A DNA stretch of 30,912 nucleotides from JBDKVA01 sp039679375 (GCA_039679375.1 JBDKVA010000125.1:1-30912); one strand, 5' to 3'; positions 1 to 9,165 are shown, counted from the first letter of the stretch. Notes: generated by a model not told the origin, from the sequence alone. Translations and numbers: made by a program.

Positions 1-2620
1 GGATATGATAGGTGCTGTTTGCACTATAGGCTATACTGGTTGCTGCGGCAAAAGCAGCGCCGTTTCGCACGTCGAAGGTGCCGGTGTTATTCATCCGGAT
101 GGTCATGGACGGGTCATCCCAGTAGTCAATCACCGTAGAAGTATCGGCATAGCCCGTACAGGCATTCAGGCCGGTTGCCAGAGGCGTAATGTCGAATTCC
201 ACCTCAAGCTTTCCGGTATTTGTCGTTCCAAGGCTCTGCGTCCCATCGGCAAAAGCAGCCTTGCCGTACCATGCATTCGGGTCCGGGGTCGGGGTAGGTG
301 TAGGGGTTGGGGTAGGTGTAGGCGTCGGCGTGGGAGTCCCTCCGAAAGTATACTCAACGCTGTGCGTACCTGCCGGAACAGTAACCGTAACCCAATTAGA
401 CCCCGAAGCGTTAACTGTTGCGCCGCTTCCGTTCAAATTTACTCCTGTAATATCCGAATAATAGAAGGTAACCTCACTTCCTGACGAAGTGATATTTCCT
501 GTCGTACCCTTCATATATACGCTGACGTCGCCCGTCGAGCTGAACCCTTTGCGGATAGTGCCGCCGTCATTGAAGGATCTGCCCTTGCGGACGAAGTAGA
601 AATTATTCGCTCCGCTGACCTTGCGGTACAGTGTGCTAAGGCCCCGGAAGGTGACTCCGCCATACGCGATGTCCGAAGTGCCCGCGGATTCCAGCGCGTA
701 GTCAATGGTTGTACCGCCATCCAGATTCACACTGGCTCCGGTATAGCCGGTACCTGAGATCCTTGCCATGGTTGCTTTCGCATGTGAACTGTTATGCGGG
801 AACAGCACCGTCACCATGTTCTTCTTTCCCGCTGTGGCATCCGTATTATAGGTTGAATACAGGTACTTGGCTGCAAATGAATTTGAATAAGTACCTACTA
901 CGCCATTTTTAATAACTGATGAAGCAGGTGCCGTGCCAAGGAATACAGACAGATAAACGTCTGCCGAAGTGAATTTTTTAAGAGTCCACTTATATTCCTG
1001 GTTGGAAGTTACTGTTGTATAAGTAGCTGTTGGCGGATGCAGTGCAATATGCGCGGTCGTTCCCGCCGTTGTCGCGTCAATTTCATCAAACAGCACCCAA
1101 TAGCCATTCTTGGAATCCTGAGGCCCGACAAAAACCAGATTTCTGATATGGGTGCCATTCGAAAGCGCAGTCCCCGAATTACCCGAAGCATAGCAGAATG
1201 CCGGTGAAGTGAAGCCATCCGTGATACCGTTCCCAATTTTATATGCATGGTCATTGGTCACAGTCGGATCATACTCATTATAGCTGCTGCTGTAATCAAT
1301 CAGCGCCGTATTTCCCGAAACAGCCCTGTTATTGATATAGTTCCATGTAAAAGTCCTGTTCGTACCATCGATATTAACGGTAATACCTGAGCCCCAACCA
1401 TTATAGCCGACATTCGAAAGCAAATACTCTCCATAGCCTGCCAGACTGAGTGCGTTGACCTCCTTATGCGCATGATCGTCGCCTTTCGACATGCAATTCC
1501 AGAGAACGCTGCTCAGCGCAGTTGACGCGGTACTATCCTCGTTGAAGAACGCGCCTCCGTCAGCGAAAATTTTACTATCCGGCCTCTCCGGTGATGGGAA
1601 GCCGGTACGGTGAAGGACATAATTGAATAATCTTCCCCTTATGGCGCTTGTGCCATCCAAAAGCCATGCGGCAGCCTTGGCGGCGTCGGTGGAAAAATTG
1701 TCGGCTTTATAAATGGAGCCTGTTCTGTAAAAAGTATTTGCATAAGCAGAGTCCCCGTATACCCACTGGATTTTAAAAGGAGTCGCTCCATATCCATACA
1801 TCCATTCATAAAAGCTCTTCGTTTTATAATCGGTATAATAATTGTAATTATTCGTATGCGTTAAAACGTCCATGAAATATTGCTTCGTATGCCTGTCGGC
1901 GGAAAAACGCATATTTGAGTAGCCAGTACCCGGAGAGCCAACTCCATCTGCCGTAAAATAAGCCATCATGCTGTTATGGTAACCGGTCTTGGCTTGATTG
2001 AACCTGTCGGTTTCTCCATAGTAAAGCGACCAGATCCCGCGTGCTCCCCACTGCCCGATATGCCAATTGGCATCATTCGCCCAGTACCAGTCTCCGACTG
2101 TTTTCAGCCTGCTTTCCGCGGTAGTGCGCTGAGCAGCGGTCAGAGAAGGATAGATGATATCCAGTGCGGTGACGCAACTGAAGAATGCCGACGCCGGCGG
2201 TATGTCGTAGGTCCAGTTTAACCTGTCCAATTCATCATACAGGTTGCCTGTTACTCCGCTGACCCAGTATTGGAAGGTGTTATAAATTTTGGTTACATAG
2301 GTGCTCTGGTTCGCAGTATCGAGGATATAAGCAAGAGAGCATGAATCCATCATATCCCGCATTTTCATGCACCTGTTTACATATGAATCGCCGGTACTGT
2401 ATGTGAGAGTTCCCGCGTCCTCTATGGCTGTCGTTCTGAATGAAGCCCATGGTTCCTGCGAAGCCCTGCTCCGCAGTTCGGTGTACTCCGATTCACTTAC
2501 CAACAAAAATGGATGCGTAGTGGCATAATTCTCAGCCGGAATAGAAAAAGCCGTCACCGAAGCGATCATAATTGTAACCAGCAGCAGAGCAATCATCTTG
2601 AAGCTGAGCTTCTTACTCAT
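1..2620 (-). CDS. Secreted heparinase II/III-family polysaccharide lyase, multidomain (3' end outside window)
   Basis: An open frame of 873 codons runs without a stop from the ATG at 2620 to the left edge, so the C-terminus is missing. Residues 1-25 form a signal peptide (MSKK, then a hydrophobic core). Residues about 30-350 are rich in Trp and Tyr and fit the alpha/alpha-toroid of uronic-acid lyases. The segment GDDHAHKEVNALSLAGYGEY (D381, D382, H383, H385) resembles the conserved histidine motif at the start of the heparinase II/III beta-sheet domain. A (Pro-Thr)8 linker at 761-779 leads into a further beta-rich domain (WYGKAAFADGTQSLG onward), probably carbohydrate binding. The likely role is extracellular beta-elimination of a uronic-acid-containing glycan; the substrate cannot be told from sequence. 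An in-frame ATG at 2626 is possible, but GGGAGG is better spaced for 2620. It is the last gene of the locus and is separated from the regulator upstream by 445 bases. Confidence 0.85.
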   Translation of the reverse strand, partial: MSKKLSFKMIALLLVTIMIASVTAFSIPAENYATTHPFLLVSESEYTELRSRASQEPWASFRTTAIEDAGTLTYSTGDSYVNRCMKMRDMMDSCSLAYILDTANQSTYVTKIYNTFQYWVSGVTGNLYDELDRLNWTYDIPPASAFFSCVTALDIIYPSLTAAQRTTAESRLKTVGDWYWANDANWHIGQWGARGIWSLYYGETDRFNQAKTGYHNSMMAYFTADGVGSPGTGYSNMRFSADRHTKQYFMDVLTHTNNYNYYTDYKTKSFYEWMYGYGATPFKIQWVYGDSAYANTFYRTGSIYKADNFSTDAAKAAAWLLDGTSAIRGRLFNYVLHRTGFPSPERPDSKIFADGGAFFNEDSTASTALSSVLWNCMSKGDDHAHKEVNALSLAGYGEYLLSNVGYNGWGSGITVNIDGTNRTFTWNYINNRAVSGNTALIDYSSSYNEYDPTVTNDHAYKIGNGITDGFTSPAFCYASGNSGTALSNGTHIRNLVFVGPQDSKNGYWVLFDEIDATTAGTTAHIALHPPTATYTTVTSNQEYKWTLKKFTSADVYLSVFLGTAPASSVIKNGVVGTYSNSFAAKYLYSTYNTDATAGKKNMVTVLFPHNSSHAKATMARISGTGYTGASVNLDGGTTIDYALESAGTSDIAYGGVTFRGLSTLYRKVSGANNFYFVRKGRSFNDGGTIRKGFSSTGDVSVYMKGTTGNITSSGSEVTFYYSDITGVNLNGSGATVNASGSNWVTVTVPAGTHSVEYTFGGTPTPTPTPTPTPTPTPTPDPNAWYGKAAFADGTQSLGTTNTGKLEVEFDITPLATGLNACTGYADTSTVIDYWDDPSMTIRMNNTGTFDVRNGAAFAAATSIAYSANSTYHI
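284..340 (-). repeat. Short tandem repeat encoding a Pro-Thr linker
   Basis: An imperfect six-base repeat (minus strand CCNACN) encodes eight Pro-Thr units inside the lyase gene. It separates the catalytic part from the C-terminal domain. Such linkers are common in secreted clostridial glycan-active enzymes. The DNA repeat is a possible site of length variation between strains. Confidence 0.85.
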
Positions 2621-2734
2621 GACCATCAACCTCCCTTATTTATTTGGTACTTTTTAATAACTTATTGTCGCGAAATTGCAATAAAAAATAGGAAAATAGT
2701 TTCACATTCGCGGTAATAAGTACATTCGTTGGGT

Positions 2735-2752
2735 TGTGGGCGGTAGCCCACA
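2735..2752 (-). promoter_or_regulatory. 7-bp hairpin in the probable lyase 5' leader
   Basis: TGTGGGC and GCCCACA flank a four-base loop. It lies about 115 bases upstream of the lyase start and has no following T run, so it does not look like a terminator. It could stabilise the leader RNA or be a protein-binding site; neither is shown. Confidence 0.35.
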
Positions 2753-2830
2753 TGGTTTATTATGATTCGGTACAAAGAGATGTTTTAGCGAAACGTGATG
2801 TGATAATTTGTTTCATGGATGTCTTTATTT

Positions 2831-2846
2831 GAAAGAGATCTCTTTC
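2831..2846. promoter_or_regulatory. Perfect 16-bp palindrome, candidate operator
   Basis: GAAAGAGATCTCTTTC is its own reverse complement. It lies 211 bases upstream of the lyase start, between the regulator gene and the lyase gene. A perfect palindrome of this length suits a dimeric repressor. AraC-type proteins more often bind direct repeats, so a different regulator may act here. Confidence 0.4.
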
Positions 2847-3065
2847 TATTGATATCATACAATAGATTGTCCACATTTAATACAACTCATTTGCTAAGAA
2901 ATTAGCTTTTCTTGCTTTTTTTAGAATAAATGTATAGATGCGTAATATATTTAATATTAAGTTATAAAAGGTTAATTCTGAGGCTAAGAATTCCCGGCTT
3001 CAATTAACGCATAAAGTGTTGAAGATGTATGCGGATGATGTGTTTCTATCTATTCCTGATGCTCG

Positions 3066-5408
3066 CTATTTTACTACTTCTCTAAATTTGCCGGGAGTAA
3101 TCCCTTCATATTTTTTAAATAACCGGGTGAATGTGCGTGTGTTGTTATACCCTACCTTGCCGGCTATTTCATCAATATTGTAGGGACACTCCTTTAAAGC
3201 CCGTTTCGCTTTTTTAATGCGGACTGTATTGATATAATCCAACAGGCCCTCTCCGGTTTGCCTCTTAAAAGCCGCTGAAACATAATCCGGATTAAGATCA
3301 AGAGCTTCGGCAATCACCGAATTTCCAAGATTCATATCATCATAGTTCTTATCCACAAATTCAATTACCTTGTCCCTGATGCTAAAGTCGGTATTTTGAG
3401 TATATTCCTTCAGATATTCGCAGACATTTTTAATGATATCCAGCATTTTGCGCTTCATCTGGCCTATCGTACTGCATTGCATCAAAGCGTCAACCGGCTT
3501 TAGCTCTTCCAGGAAGTCATACCGGCAATTGTTTCTTATATCGTTCATTGTCTTGAGCATAGTGCTTACCATATTGAACATAAGGCAGCGTACAATCTCT
3601 ATGGACGGAGTGTACTTCCCGAAATTCTTGTCGAAGATATCGTCAAGAAGAACTCCTGCTCCGTTCAGATCACCTGCTTTTATACAATTGATCAGCTGGT
3701 ATTCCTTTTCAAGCGGATAATAGTAATCCGCTTTCGGCTGTACGCCCATGCTGTCATAAAACATCAAATCATCCCGGGCCATCACCTTTTTGTACTCCAT
3801 TACCTGGAGTGCTTCACTGTAGGCAAGGGGTATGCCTATCAGCGTCTCGTGCACGTCGCTTGCGGCAACGGTAAACTCGAAATGATAATTTTCCCTGATA
3901 AACTTCTGCGCTTCCGATACAACACTGGTAATATCGTCCTTCCAGACAGGTTTCCGCTGTTCATCCAGGTTTAGCAGGCATACCATCATCTCATCCACTT
4001 CGGACATATATCCCGTATTCTTACGGCCGATCAGCTCTTCTATTACATTCGTCATGATAAATTGAATCAGCTTAATCCTTTGAGATGGATCCAATTCTCT
4101 GCTCTCTTCAAAAACCCCGTCAATATTATTGATATAGAAAACAATCACTGCAAAGAAATTTGAACCGAAGTGGATATTGTAAGTGGAAAGAAGATCGTTC
4201 ACATGTACTCCGTTGCCTTCCTTGCCTTTCAGCAGCCTCGCAAGGAATAGTGAACGGAGCCCTTTGTTCTGTTCCATAAGCTTATAATTAATTTTGCTGT
4301 TTTCATCCATGGTTTTGTGAATCGCCTGTCTTATAAAGCTATATTCATTATATCTCCTGTCAAATTGCAGATCCTTGCTGTTTTTAAAAAGAGCCAGTAA
4401 ATCATCAAGCGGTTTATAGTTCTTTTTGATGCATGTATAGGTGATAAGTCCGGCAAGAAGCAGGCAGAAAAACAGGCTGCAGTAAGTCAGCCTGCGGATA
4501 TATTCCAGCTTCTCCATAAACACACTTACAGGAATTACGGACACATACTTCCAATCGTTATACAAAGACTTTTTAAAAGATACTATGACTTTTTCTCCGG
4601 AGAACTCCGCATAGCTTAATCCGTTTTCATCCCGCAGGCTTTCATGTTGTATTGTCATGGCGTCCTCCGCGGAACTGGTTGAAGCAATGATCCTATTCTT
4701 CCTGTTAATAATAAAAACGTTACCTTTACTCGTAAAGTCAATGCCCTCCGCATCCTTTAAAAAGCGCGATTCATCCAGCAGAATAAATAAATTGACAACC
4801 GTTCCGTTTTTATTTCCGTTTGTAACGGAAAGAGAACGGGCAAAGGCAATCATATTGCCGCCGGGATTGTCACTGCTATCGGAGCCGCCTACGGGCAGAG
4901 ACATGTATTCTCCTCCAAAATCACGCTTGATAAAGTCCAGCCATTCCTGGTACGTCATTTTTCCCTCCGAATAATAGCTATGGTAAAATGACCTGCTGTC
5001 CGTGCTCGTATTATCGGATATAATCAGATCAATACCGGGGAAATATATAAAAAACTGGTCAATTGAACTATTGGATCCTTTATACAATCTGAAGGCATTC
5101 ACTATTTGATAAACAGCATACTGCTGTGTGTCACTCAGTGGTCCCCTATGTTGCCTTAAAACCTGCAGATCGGGATTGAACATGATTTCATAATTCAAGC
5201 TTTCAACATCCGCAAGCAGGCTGTCCATATACTGCTGCACTCTTTTCAGAAGGAAACTGTTGGATTGGTTGATTTCATGCTCCAGAAGCCGGCTTGCCTG
5301 CATGTAAATCAGTATGGCAAATGAAATGGGAATAATAAGGATTATCACATAAGATACAATCCATGCAAAAATCACACTCCGCTTTCTTGCCGCCGCAAGC
5401 CTCAACAT
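3066..5408 (-). CDS. Membrane sensor AraC-family regulator (extracellular sensing domain plus HTH)
   Basis: This 780-residue protein has transmembrane helices near residues 11-37 and 307-326. Between them lies an extracytoplasmic domain of about 265 residues that fits a Cache-type ligand-binding module. A cytoplasmic middle region follows, then a C-terminal AraC/XylS double helix-turn-helix over roughly the last 100 residues (ends GITPGKFREVV). The layout is that of one-piece transmembrane regulators of sugar uptake genes in Bacillota. An ATG also occurs at 5414, but GGAGG ends only one base before it; the ATG at 5408 has a seven-base spacing and is preferred. The gene follows ytcP1 by 37 bases, so it is probably the last gene of the lplB1-ytcP1 operon. 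The lyase gene lies next downstream and is a likely target (inference). Confidence 0.9.
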   Translation of the reverse strand: MLRLAAARKRSVIFAWIVSYVIILIIPISFAILIYMQASRLLEHEINQSNSFLLKRVQQYMDSLLADVESLNYEIMFNPDLQVLRQHRGPLSDTQQYAVYQIVNAFRLYKGSNSSIDQFFIYFPGIDLIISDNTSTDSRSFYHSYYSEGKMTYQEWLDFIKRDFGGEYMSLPVGGSDSSDNPGGNMIAFARSLSVTNGNKNGTVVNLFILLDESRFLKDAEGIDFTSKGNVFIINRKNRIIASTSSAEDAMTIQHESLRDENGLSYAEFSGEKVIVSFKKSLYNDWKYVSVIPVSVFMEKLEYIRRLTYCSLFFCLLLAGLITYTCIKKNYKPLDDLLALFKNSKDLQFDRRYNEYSFIRQAIHKTMDENSKINYKLMEQNKGLRSLFLARLLKGKEGNGVHVNDLLSTYNIHFGSNFFAVIVFYINNIDGVFEESRELDPSQRIKLIQFIMTNVIEELIGRKNTGYMSEVDEMMVCLLNLDEQRKPVWKDDITSVVSEAQKFIRENYHFEFTVAASDVHETLIGIPLAYSEALQVMEYKKVMARDDLMFYDSMGVQPKADYYYPLEKEYQLINCIKAGDLNGAGVLLDDIFDKNFGKYTPSIEIVRCLMFNMVSTMLKTMNDIRNNCRYDFLEELKPVDALMQCSTIGQMKRKMLDIIKNVCEYLKEYTQNTDFSIRDKVIEFVDKNYDDMNLGNSVIAEALDLNPDYVSAAFKRQTGEGLLDYINTVRIKKAKRALKECPYNIDEIAGKVGYNNTRTFTRLFKKYEGITPGKFREVVK

Positions 5409-5445
5409 ACACATACCTCCGGATGCATAATATTATAAACCGCCG

Positions 5446-6327
5446 TTAACCCTTCAGTGCTCCGATCATTATACCCTTGACAAAATACTTCTGGAGGAAG
5501 GGATACAGGCACAGGATAGGTACCGTAGCGATAACAATAACCGCATATTTGATCAGATCGCCTACCAGTTCCTGATCTCCAGCGTCAACTCCTATGGACA
5601 TATCCATGGTAGTGTTGGTGATCAGTATCTCCCTTAAAATCAACTGAAGCGGGAACATTTCCCTTTTCCTTAAAAATATCAACGCATTAAACCATGAATT
5701 CCAATGCCCCACGCCGTAATAAAGCACCATAACGGCCATAGTCGGCAGCGACAGCGGTATCACCACTCTGAACAGGATGGAAAAATGGCTCGCTCCGTCA
5801 ATTTCGGCCGATTCGCTCAGGCTGTCGGGAATCGCCATAAAAGCGGTTCTCATAACAATCATATTGGACGTGCCTATAGCGCCGGGAATAATAAGCGCCC
5901 ACAGACTGTTATCCAGTCCAAGCTCCTTGACGGTAAAATAAAACGGAATAAGTCCGCCGCTGAAATACATGGAAAATACAATAAGGAACATAACAATTTT
6001 TTTTAGCATTACATTTTTACGCGAAAGGAAATAGGCTCCAATAGAAGTAAAAAAAATATTAATCGCCACTCCTACGACCACAATAAAAATTGTATTAAGG
6101 TAGCCTCTTAAAATCATAGGATTTCTGAACACCATACGATATATTTCGGTAGTAAAGCCAAGAGGCTTGATAAGCAGCCCCTGATGCATCATAAAATCGG
6201 AAGGCCGGCTAAAAGATGCAAATATTACATACAGCATCGGATATAATGTAATTACCGATATAAACAGCATAAATAAAATATTAAAAACATTAAAAATTTT
6301 CCGGCTTGCGTTATCTTGTACTTTCAC
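5446..6327 (-). CDS. Carbohydrate ABC transporter permease, YtcP/LplC type (copy 1)
   Basis: This is a CUT1-family inner permease, MalG-like, with about six transmembrane helices. The cytoplasmic loop SAEIDGASHFSILFRVVIPL matches the EAA motif that contacts the ATPase, and the protein ends GIMIGALKG as YtcP proteins typically do. It would pair with the LplB-type permease encoded just upstream. The frame is open to an ATG at 6360 that overlaps the lplB1 end and has no good ribosome binding site. The GTG at 6327 is preceded by AAGGAG nine bases away, directly at the lplB1 stop codon, which suggests translational coupling; I prefer it. No ATPase gene is present in the window. Confidence 0.9.
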   Translation of the reverse strand: MKVQDNASRKIFNVFNILFMLFISVITLYPMLYVIFASFSRPSDFMMHQGLLIKPLGFTTEIYRMVFRNPMILRGYLNTIFIVVVGVAINIFFTSIGAYFLSRKNVMLKKIVMFLIVFSMYFSGGLIPFYFTVKELGLDNSLWALIIPGAIGTSNMIVMRTAFMAIPDSLSESAEIDGASHFSILFRVVIPLSLPTMAVMVLYYGVGHWNSWFNALIFLRKREMFPLQLILREILITNTTMDMSIGVDAGDQELVGDLIKYAVIVIATVPILCLYPFLQKYFVKGIMIGALKG

Positions 6328-6340
6328 TTTCAGCAGCTCC

Positions 6341-7300
6341 TTACCATAGACTGGTTTCATTTACTTTTCTGCTTATTTTATTAGCCATAATCAACAAAAT
6401 GAAGTTGATGACCGAATTGAACAACCCTACCGCAGAGCTGTAGCTCCAATTAAATTCCAGAAGCCCTCTCCGGTAAACATATGAAGAAATAACATCCGAC
6501 GTTCCATAAATGGCCGGATTATACAATAAAATAATTTTCTCGTAGCCGACGCTCATCAAACCTCCTATCCTGAGAATCAGCATGAGTACGATCATAGGCG
6601 TGATTCCAGGCAGCGTTATATGCCAGGTTTGTCTCAGGTGGCCTGCGCCGTCTATCGTCGCCGCCTCATATAATTGCACGTCGATGGATTGGAGCGCCGA
6701 TAAATATATGATTGACCCCCATCCCACGCCCTGCCATATTCCTGATATGATATATATCGGAACAAATAACTCGGGCCTGTTCAGCATGGATACCTTTTCT
6801 CCCCCGAAAAGGCTGAAAACGTACGTTATAATGCCGTCATCCGCCGTAAAGCTTCTGATTAGCCCGCATATAACTACAAGCGATATAAAATGCGGCATAT
6901 AGGTAATTGTCTGGACAGTCCTTGTAAACACTTTGTTTTTGAGCTCGTTAATCAGAAGCGCAAGTATGATCGGCGCGGGAAAACCGAAAATAAGAGAGCT
7001 GAAGCTGATAATTATCGTATTCTTCACTATACGCAGGAAATAATAATCCGTAAAAAAATCATAAAAATGCTTAAATCCTATCCATGGACTGCCCATAATG
7101 CCTTTTATCGGGCTGAATTCCTTAAAGGCGATAACAGCGCCATACATGGGCTTGTAATGAAATATGATGTAATAGGCAATAATCGGTATTGCCATTAAAT
7201 ATAAATATTTGTTCCGCCGGAAGTCCTTTTTTAGCTTTCTGCTAAAGCTTGGCCCCGGAATTGTCTTGATGCTTTGAATATTTGTATTTGCCACGCTCAT
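6341..7300 (-). CDS. Sugar ABC transporter permease, LplB type (copy 1)
   Basis: This 319-residue permease has about six transmembrane helices. It carries the LplB hallmarks near the N-terminus (YYIIFHYKPMYGAVIAFKEF, then KGIMGSPWIGFKHF) and an EAA loop (YEAATIDGAGHLRQTWHITL) for the ATPase interface. It ends with the family signature NETSLW. With the adjacent YtcP-type permease and the binding lipoprotein upstream it forms a complete CUT1 importer apart from the ATPase. The start has a GGGGAG site. A 76-base gap with a strong stem-loop separates it from the binding-protein gene. Confidence 0.93.
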   Translation of the reverse strand: MSVANTNIQSIKTIPGPSFSRKLKKDFRRNKYLYLMAIPIIAYYIIFHYKPMYGAVIAFKEFSPIKGIMGSPWIGFKHFYDFFTDYYFLRIVKNTIIISFSSLIFGFPAPIILALLINELKNKVFTRTVQTITYMPHFISLVVICGLIRSFTADDGIITYVFSLFGGEKVSMLNRPELFVPIYIISGIWQGVGWGSIIYLSALQSIDVQLYEAATIDGAGHLRQTWHITLPGITPMIVLMLILRIGGLMSVGYEKIILLYNPAIYGTSDVISSYVYRRGLLEFNWSYSSAVGLFNSVINFILLIMANKISRKVNETSLW

Positions 7301-7331
7301 GCTTTCTCCCCGTTCCAGTAATAAATGGGAC

Positions 7332-7364
7332 AGTGGGACAGGTTCCTTGCCCCCCTGTCCCGCT
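7332..7364 (-). promoter_or_regulatory. Strong stem-loop between binding-protein gene and permease genes
   Basis: AGTGGGACAGG (7332-7342) pairs with CCTGTCCCGCT (7354-7364) over 11 bp including one wobble, with an 11-base loop. A second TGGGACAG copy (7326-7333) sits in tandem and could pair instead. No T run follows on the minus strand, so it is more likely an RNA-stabilising or partial-termination element than a full terminator. It would leave more binding-protein than permease transcript. It may also belong to a dispersed palindromic repeat family. Confidence 0.6.
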
Positions 7365-7376
7365 ATTCCTGATTTT

Positions 7377-9023
7377 TTACCTCTTGTTATATCTGTCCAA
7401 TTGAGCCTGTTTCAATTCCAACGCCCTTTCAATGCCCATCTCTTTCATTTTCGCAACAAATGCATCATAATTCTCAATAGGCGTTTGTCCCATGACAAAC
7501 TTGAGGAATTCCTCCTGCAGGTAGGTAGCGTGCACTGCAGACACAATCTTTGCCTGCTCCGAGCTTTCCTCGGGCGTAGGAGCAACCGGCGGCACTATGT
7601 GCAGCGGCGCGTCCGTGTCCATCCATGTTTTAATGGCATCTTTCTGCTGCGGCAATGTAAAGGTTTGCTCGCTATACGCACTTCCCTGTACATATGGGCC
7701 TGCATATGACGCGCGCGCATATTTTGCCAGCACCGCGGCCGCCGATAGCTTATCGGGGTTATTTGTTACGAACTCGTTATACGTCGGCTTTCCGTTAACC
7801 ATTGTATAAGTTACGTTCTCAATACCGTAGTTGTACAGCATACTGCCTTCCTCGCTATATCCGTAATCAAGCAGCCGGGCCGCCAGTTCGACGTTCTTGC
7901 ATGAGGCTGAAATGGCCGCGGAGAATCCGCCGATATATGTGAGGGATGTATGCCCGAATTTACACCTGTCTCCTTTTTTCAGTACCGGATAAGGCGCTCC
8001 GACAAGATTATATTTGGCGTCCTTATCCTTCATGGCGTTGAGCCATTTCCCAAGGCCTGAGCCCGCCAGGCTTATCGTCGCCCCACTCTTGCCGCCAAGT
8101 ATATTGGCGTCCATTGTTTTGGGATCCAGCGTTGAAAAGTTTTTGTCAAGCAATCCATCTTTATACCACTGTCTGTAAAGCATTACATAGTCCTTATACG
8201 CCGGTTCAATCGGGCCGTATTTGAACTTTCCGTCTTCAACATAAAATGTTCCGATAATTCCGAAAGCGCCTGTTATGAACGATTCGTTCCAATAGCATGT
8301 AAGCGGTGCCTCGGCGTTCTTCTGCTCCTTAAACGCCTTCAGCATGGCTGTCCATTCGTCTATTGTCGTAGGAACGGGCAGACCTAAGTCGTCAAGCCAG
8401 TCCTTCCTGATAATGGGTCCCGCGTATGTTTTAGAAAAATCATCGTTCTTGATGGAAGGAAATACATAATATTTTCCGGTGTCGGTTTTCACCATTTTAT
8501 TTGCTTCAGCGTCTGAGCTGAGATATGCTTTCAGGTTCGGAGCGTACTGATCGATTACATCATTGAGCTGTATTATGGCGCTGTCTGTTATGGCTTTTTC
8601 CGGGCCGCCGGAAAAGCTGGACCAGGAGTACTCAATAATATCAGGCAGGTCCTGCGAAGCCAGCAAGATACTGAAAGAATCCTTTTCCTGTCCGAGCGGA
8701 GGATGCTGGTATTCGATCTTGATTCCTGTTTTCTTCATCAGCTCCTGTGCAAAAGGAGTTTCAGCCATACTTTTAACCGTTTGCGATACATTGCCGTTCA
8801 GCGGCATCCAGTATGTAAGAGTAACGTCCGATTTTACGGGATATGAAAACTCTTCTTTTATTTCCGCGGTCTTCTCTGCCGCAGTTGACGACGGCTGGCT
8901 GTCTGCCGTACTTTTTTCCGGTGTGGTTTTATCTCCGGTACCATTGCCGCAACCTGCCAAAATGCTCCCAACAAGGAAAATCACCATGGCTATCGAGATA
9001 AACCTGGTATACGTTTTATTCAT
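7377..9023 (-). CDS. Extracellular solute-binding lipoprotein, LplA-like (copy 1)
   Basis: The 548-residue protein starts with a lipoprotein signal peptide whose lipobox ends LAGC (C25), followed by a Ser/Thr/Glu-rich spacer. The body (for example TLTYWMPLNGN, then DLPDIIEYSW) fits the large type of CUT1 oligosaccharide-binding proteins encoded with LplB/YtcP permeases. It would be anchored to the outer face of the membrane and deliver a glycan fragment to the permeases. The start has an AAGGAGG site eight bases upstream. It shares no obvious close identity with the other binding protein at 13280-14944, so the two importers probably bind different ligands or fragment sizes (inference). Confidence 0.93.
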   Translation of the reverse strand: MNKTYTRFISIAMVIFLVGSILAGCGNGTGDKTTPEKSTADSQPSSTAAEKTAEIKEEFSYPVKSDVTLTYWMPLNGNVSQTVKSMAETPFAQELMKKTGIKIEYQHPPLGQEKDSFSILLASQDLPDIIEYSWSSFSGGPEKAITDSAIIQLNDVIDQYAPNLKAYLSSDAEANKMVKTDTGKYYVFPSIKNDDFSKTYAGPIIRKDWLDDLGLPVPTTIDEWTAMLKAFKEQKNAEAPLTCYWNESFITGAFGIIGTFYVEDGKFKYGPIEPAYKDYVMLYRQWYKDGLLDKNFSTLDPKTMDANILGGKSGATISLAGSGLGKWLNAMKDKDAKYNLVGAPYPVLKKGDRCKFGHTSLTYIGGFSAAISASCKNVELAARLLDYGYSEEGSMLYNYGIENVTYTMVNGKPTYNEFVTNNPDKLSAAAVLAKYARASYAGPYVQGSAYSEQTFTLPQQKDAIKTWMDTDAPLHIVPPVAPTPEESSEQAKIVSAVHATYLQEEFLKFVMGQTPIENYDAFVAKMKEMGIERALELKQAQLDRYNKR

Positions 9024-9103
9024 GTTTTGACCTCCTTAAGTTTGAGTAAATAATCGGAACGCGTTCTAGTGTCATCATATTGCGGCAAGTACATATTGTA
9101 AAC

Positions 9104-9130
9104 TGACAATTCATTAGATTTATATGACAA
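9104..9130 (-). promoter_or_regulatory. Two TTGTCA direct repeats 21 bp apart upstream of the copy-1 binding protein
   Basis: On the minus strand TTGTCA occurs at 9130-9125 and again at 9109-9104, 21 bases start to start, in the 142-base gap between the AraC-type gene and the binding-protein gene. Half-sites repeated two helical turns apart are what AraC-family proteins usually recognise. Six-base repeats in AT-rich DNA can also arise by chance. Confidence 0.35.
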
Positions 9131-9165
9131 AAATCTGACTTTGGGTAAATTTGAATCAAAGTTAA

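Larger units (their letters stand above)
2621..3065. other. Intergenic region upstream of the lyase gene
   Basis: This is a 445-base AT-rich gap without a plausible gene. It holds the lyase ribosome binding site (GGGAGG, nine bases before the ATG at 2620), a 7-bp hairpin at 2735-2752, a perfect 16-bp palindrome at 2831-2846 and a weak AT-rich hairpin at 2974-2992. A minus-strand TATGAT box lies just upstream of the palindrome in the direction of transcription, but I could not pair it with a convincing -35, so the promoter is unresolved. Confidence 0.6.

Noticed and set aside
284..340. Possible CRISPR or minisatellite in the short tandem repeat
   Set aside because: The repeat is in frame and encodes a Pro-Thr linker; there are no spacers.
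5..484. Plus-strand frames over the left end
   Set aside because: They are antisense to the lyase gene, whose frame is intact and shows recognisable domains through this stretch.
2974..2992. Terminator for the regulator gene at 3066
   Set aside because: The AATTCT/AGAATT stem is only 6 bp, AT-rich and followed by a weak T tract, so I did not list it as a terminator.
5409..5414. Upstream ATG of the first AraC-type regulator
   Set aside because: The GGAGG site ends one base before it, too close for initiation; the ATG at 5408 is correctly spaced.
7299..7709. Plus-strand 136-codon frame over the binding-protein 3' end
   Set aside because: It mirrors a conserved gene and the intergenic hairpin; no start signal or known family.
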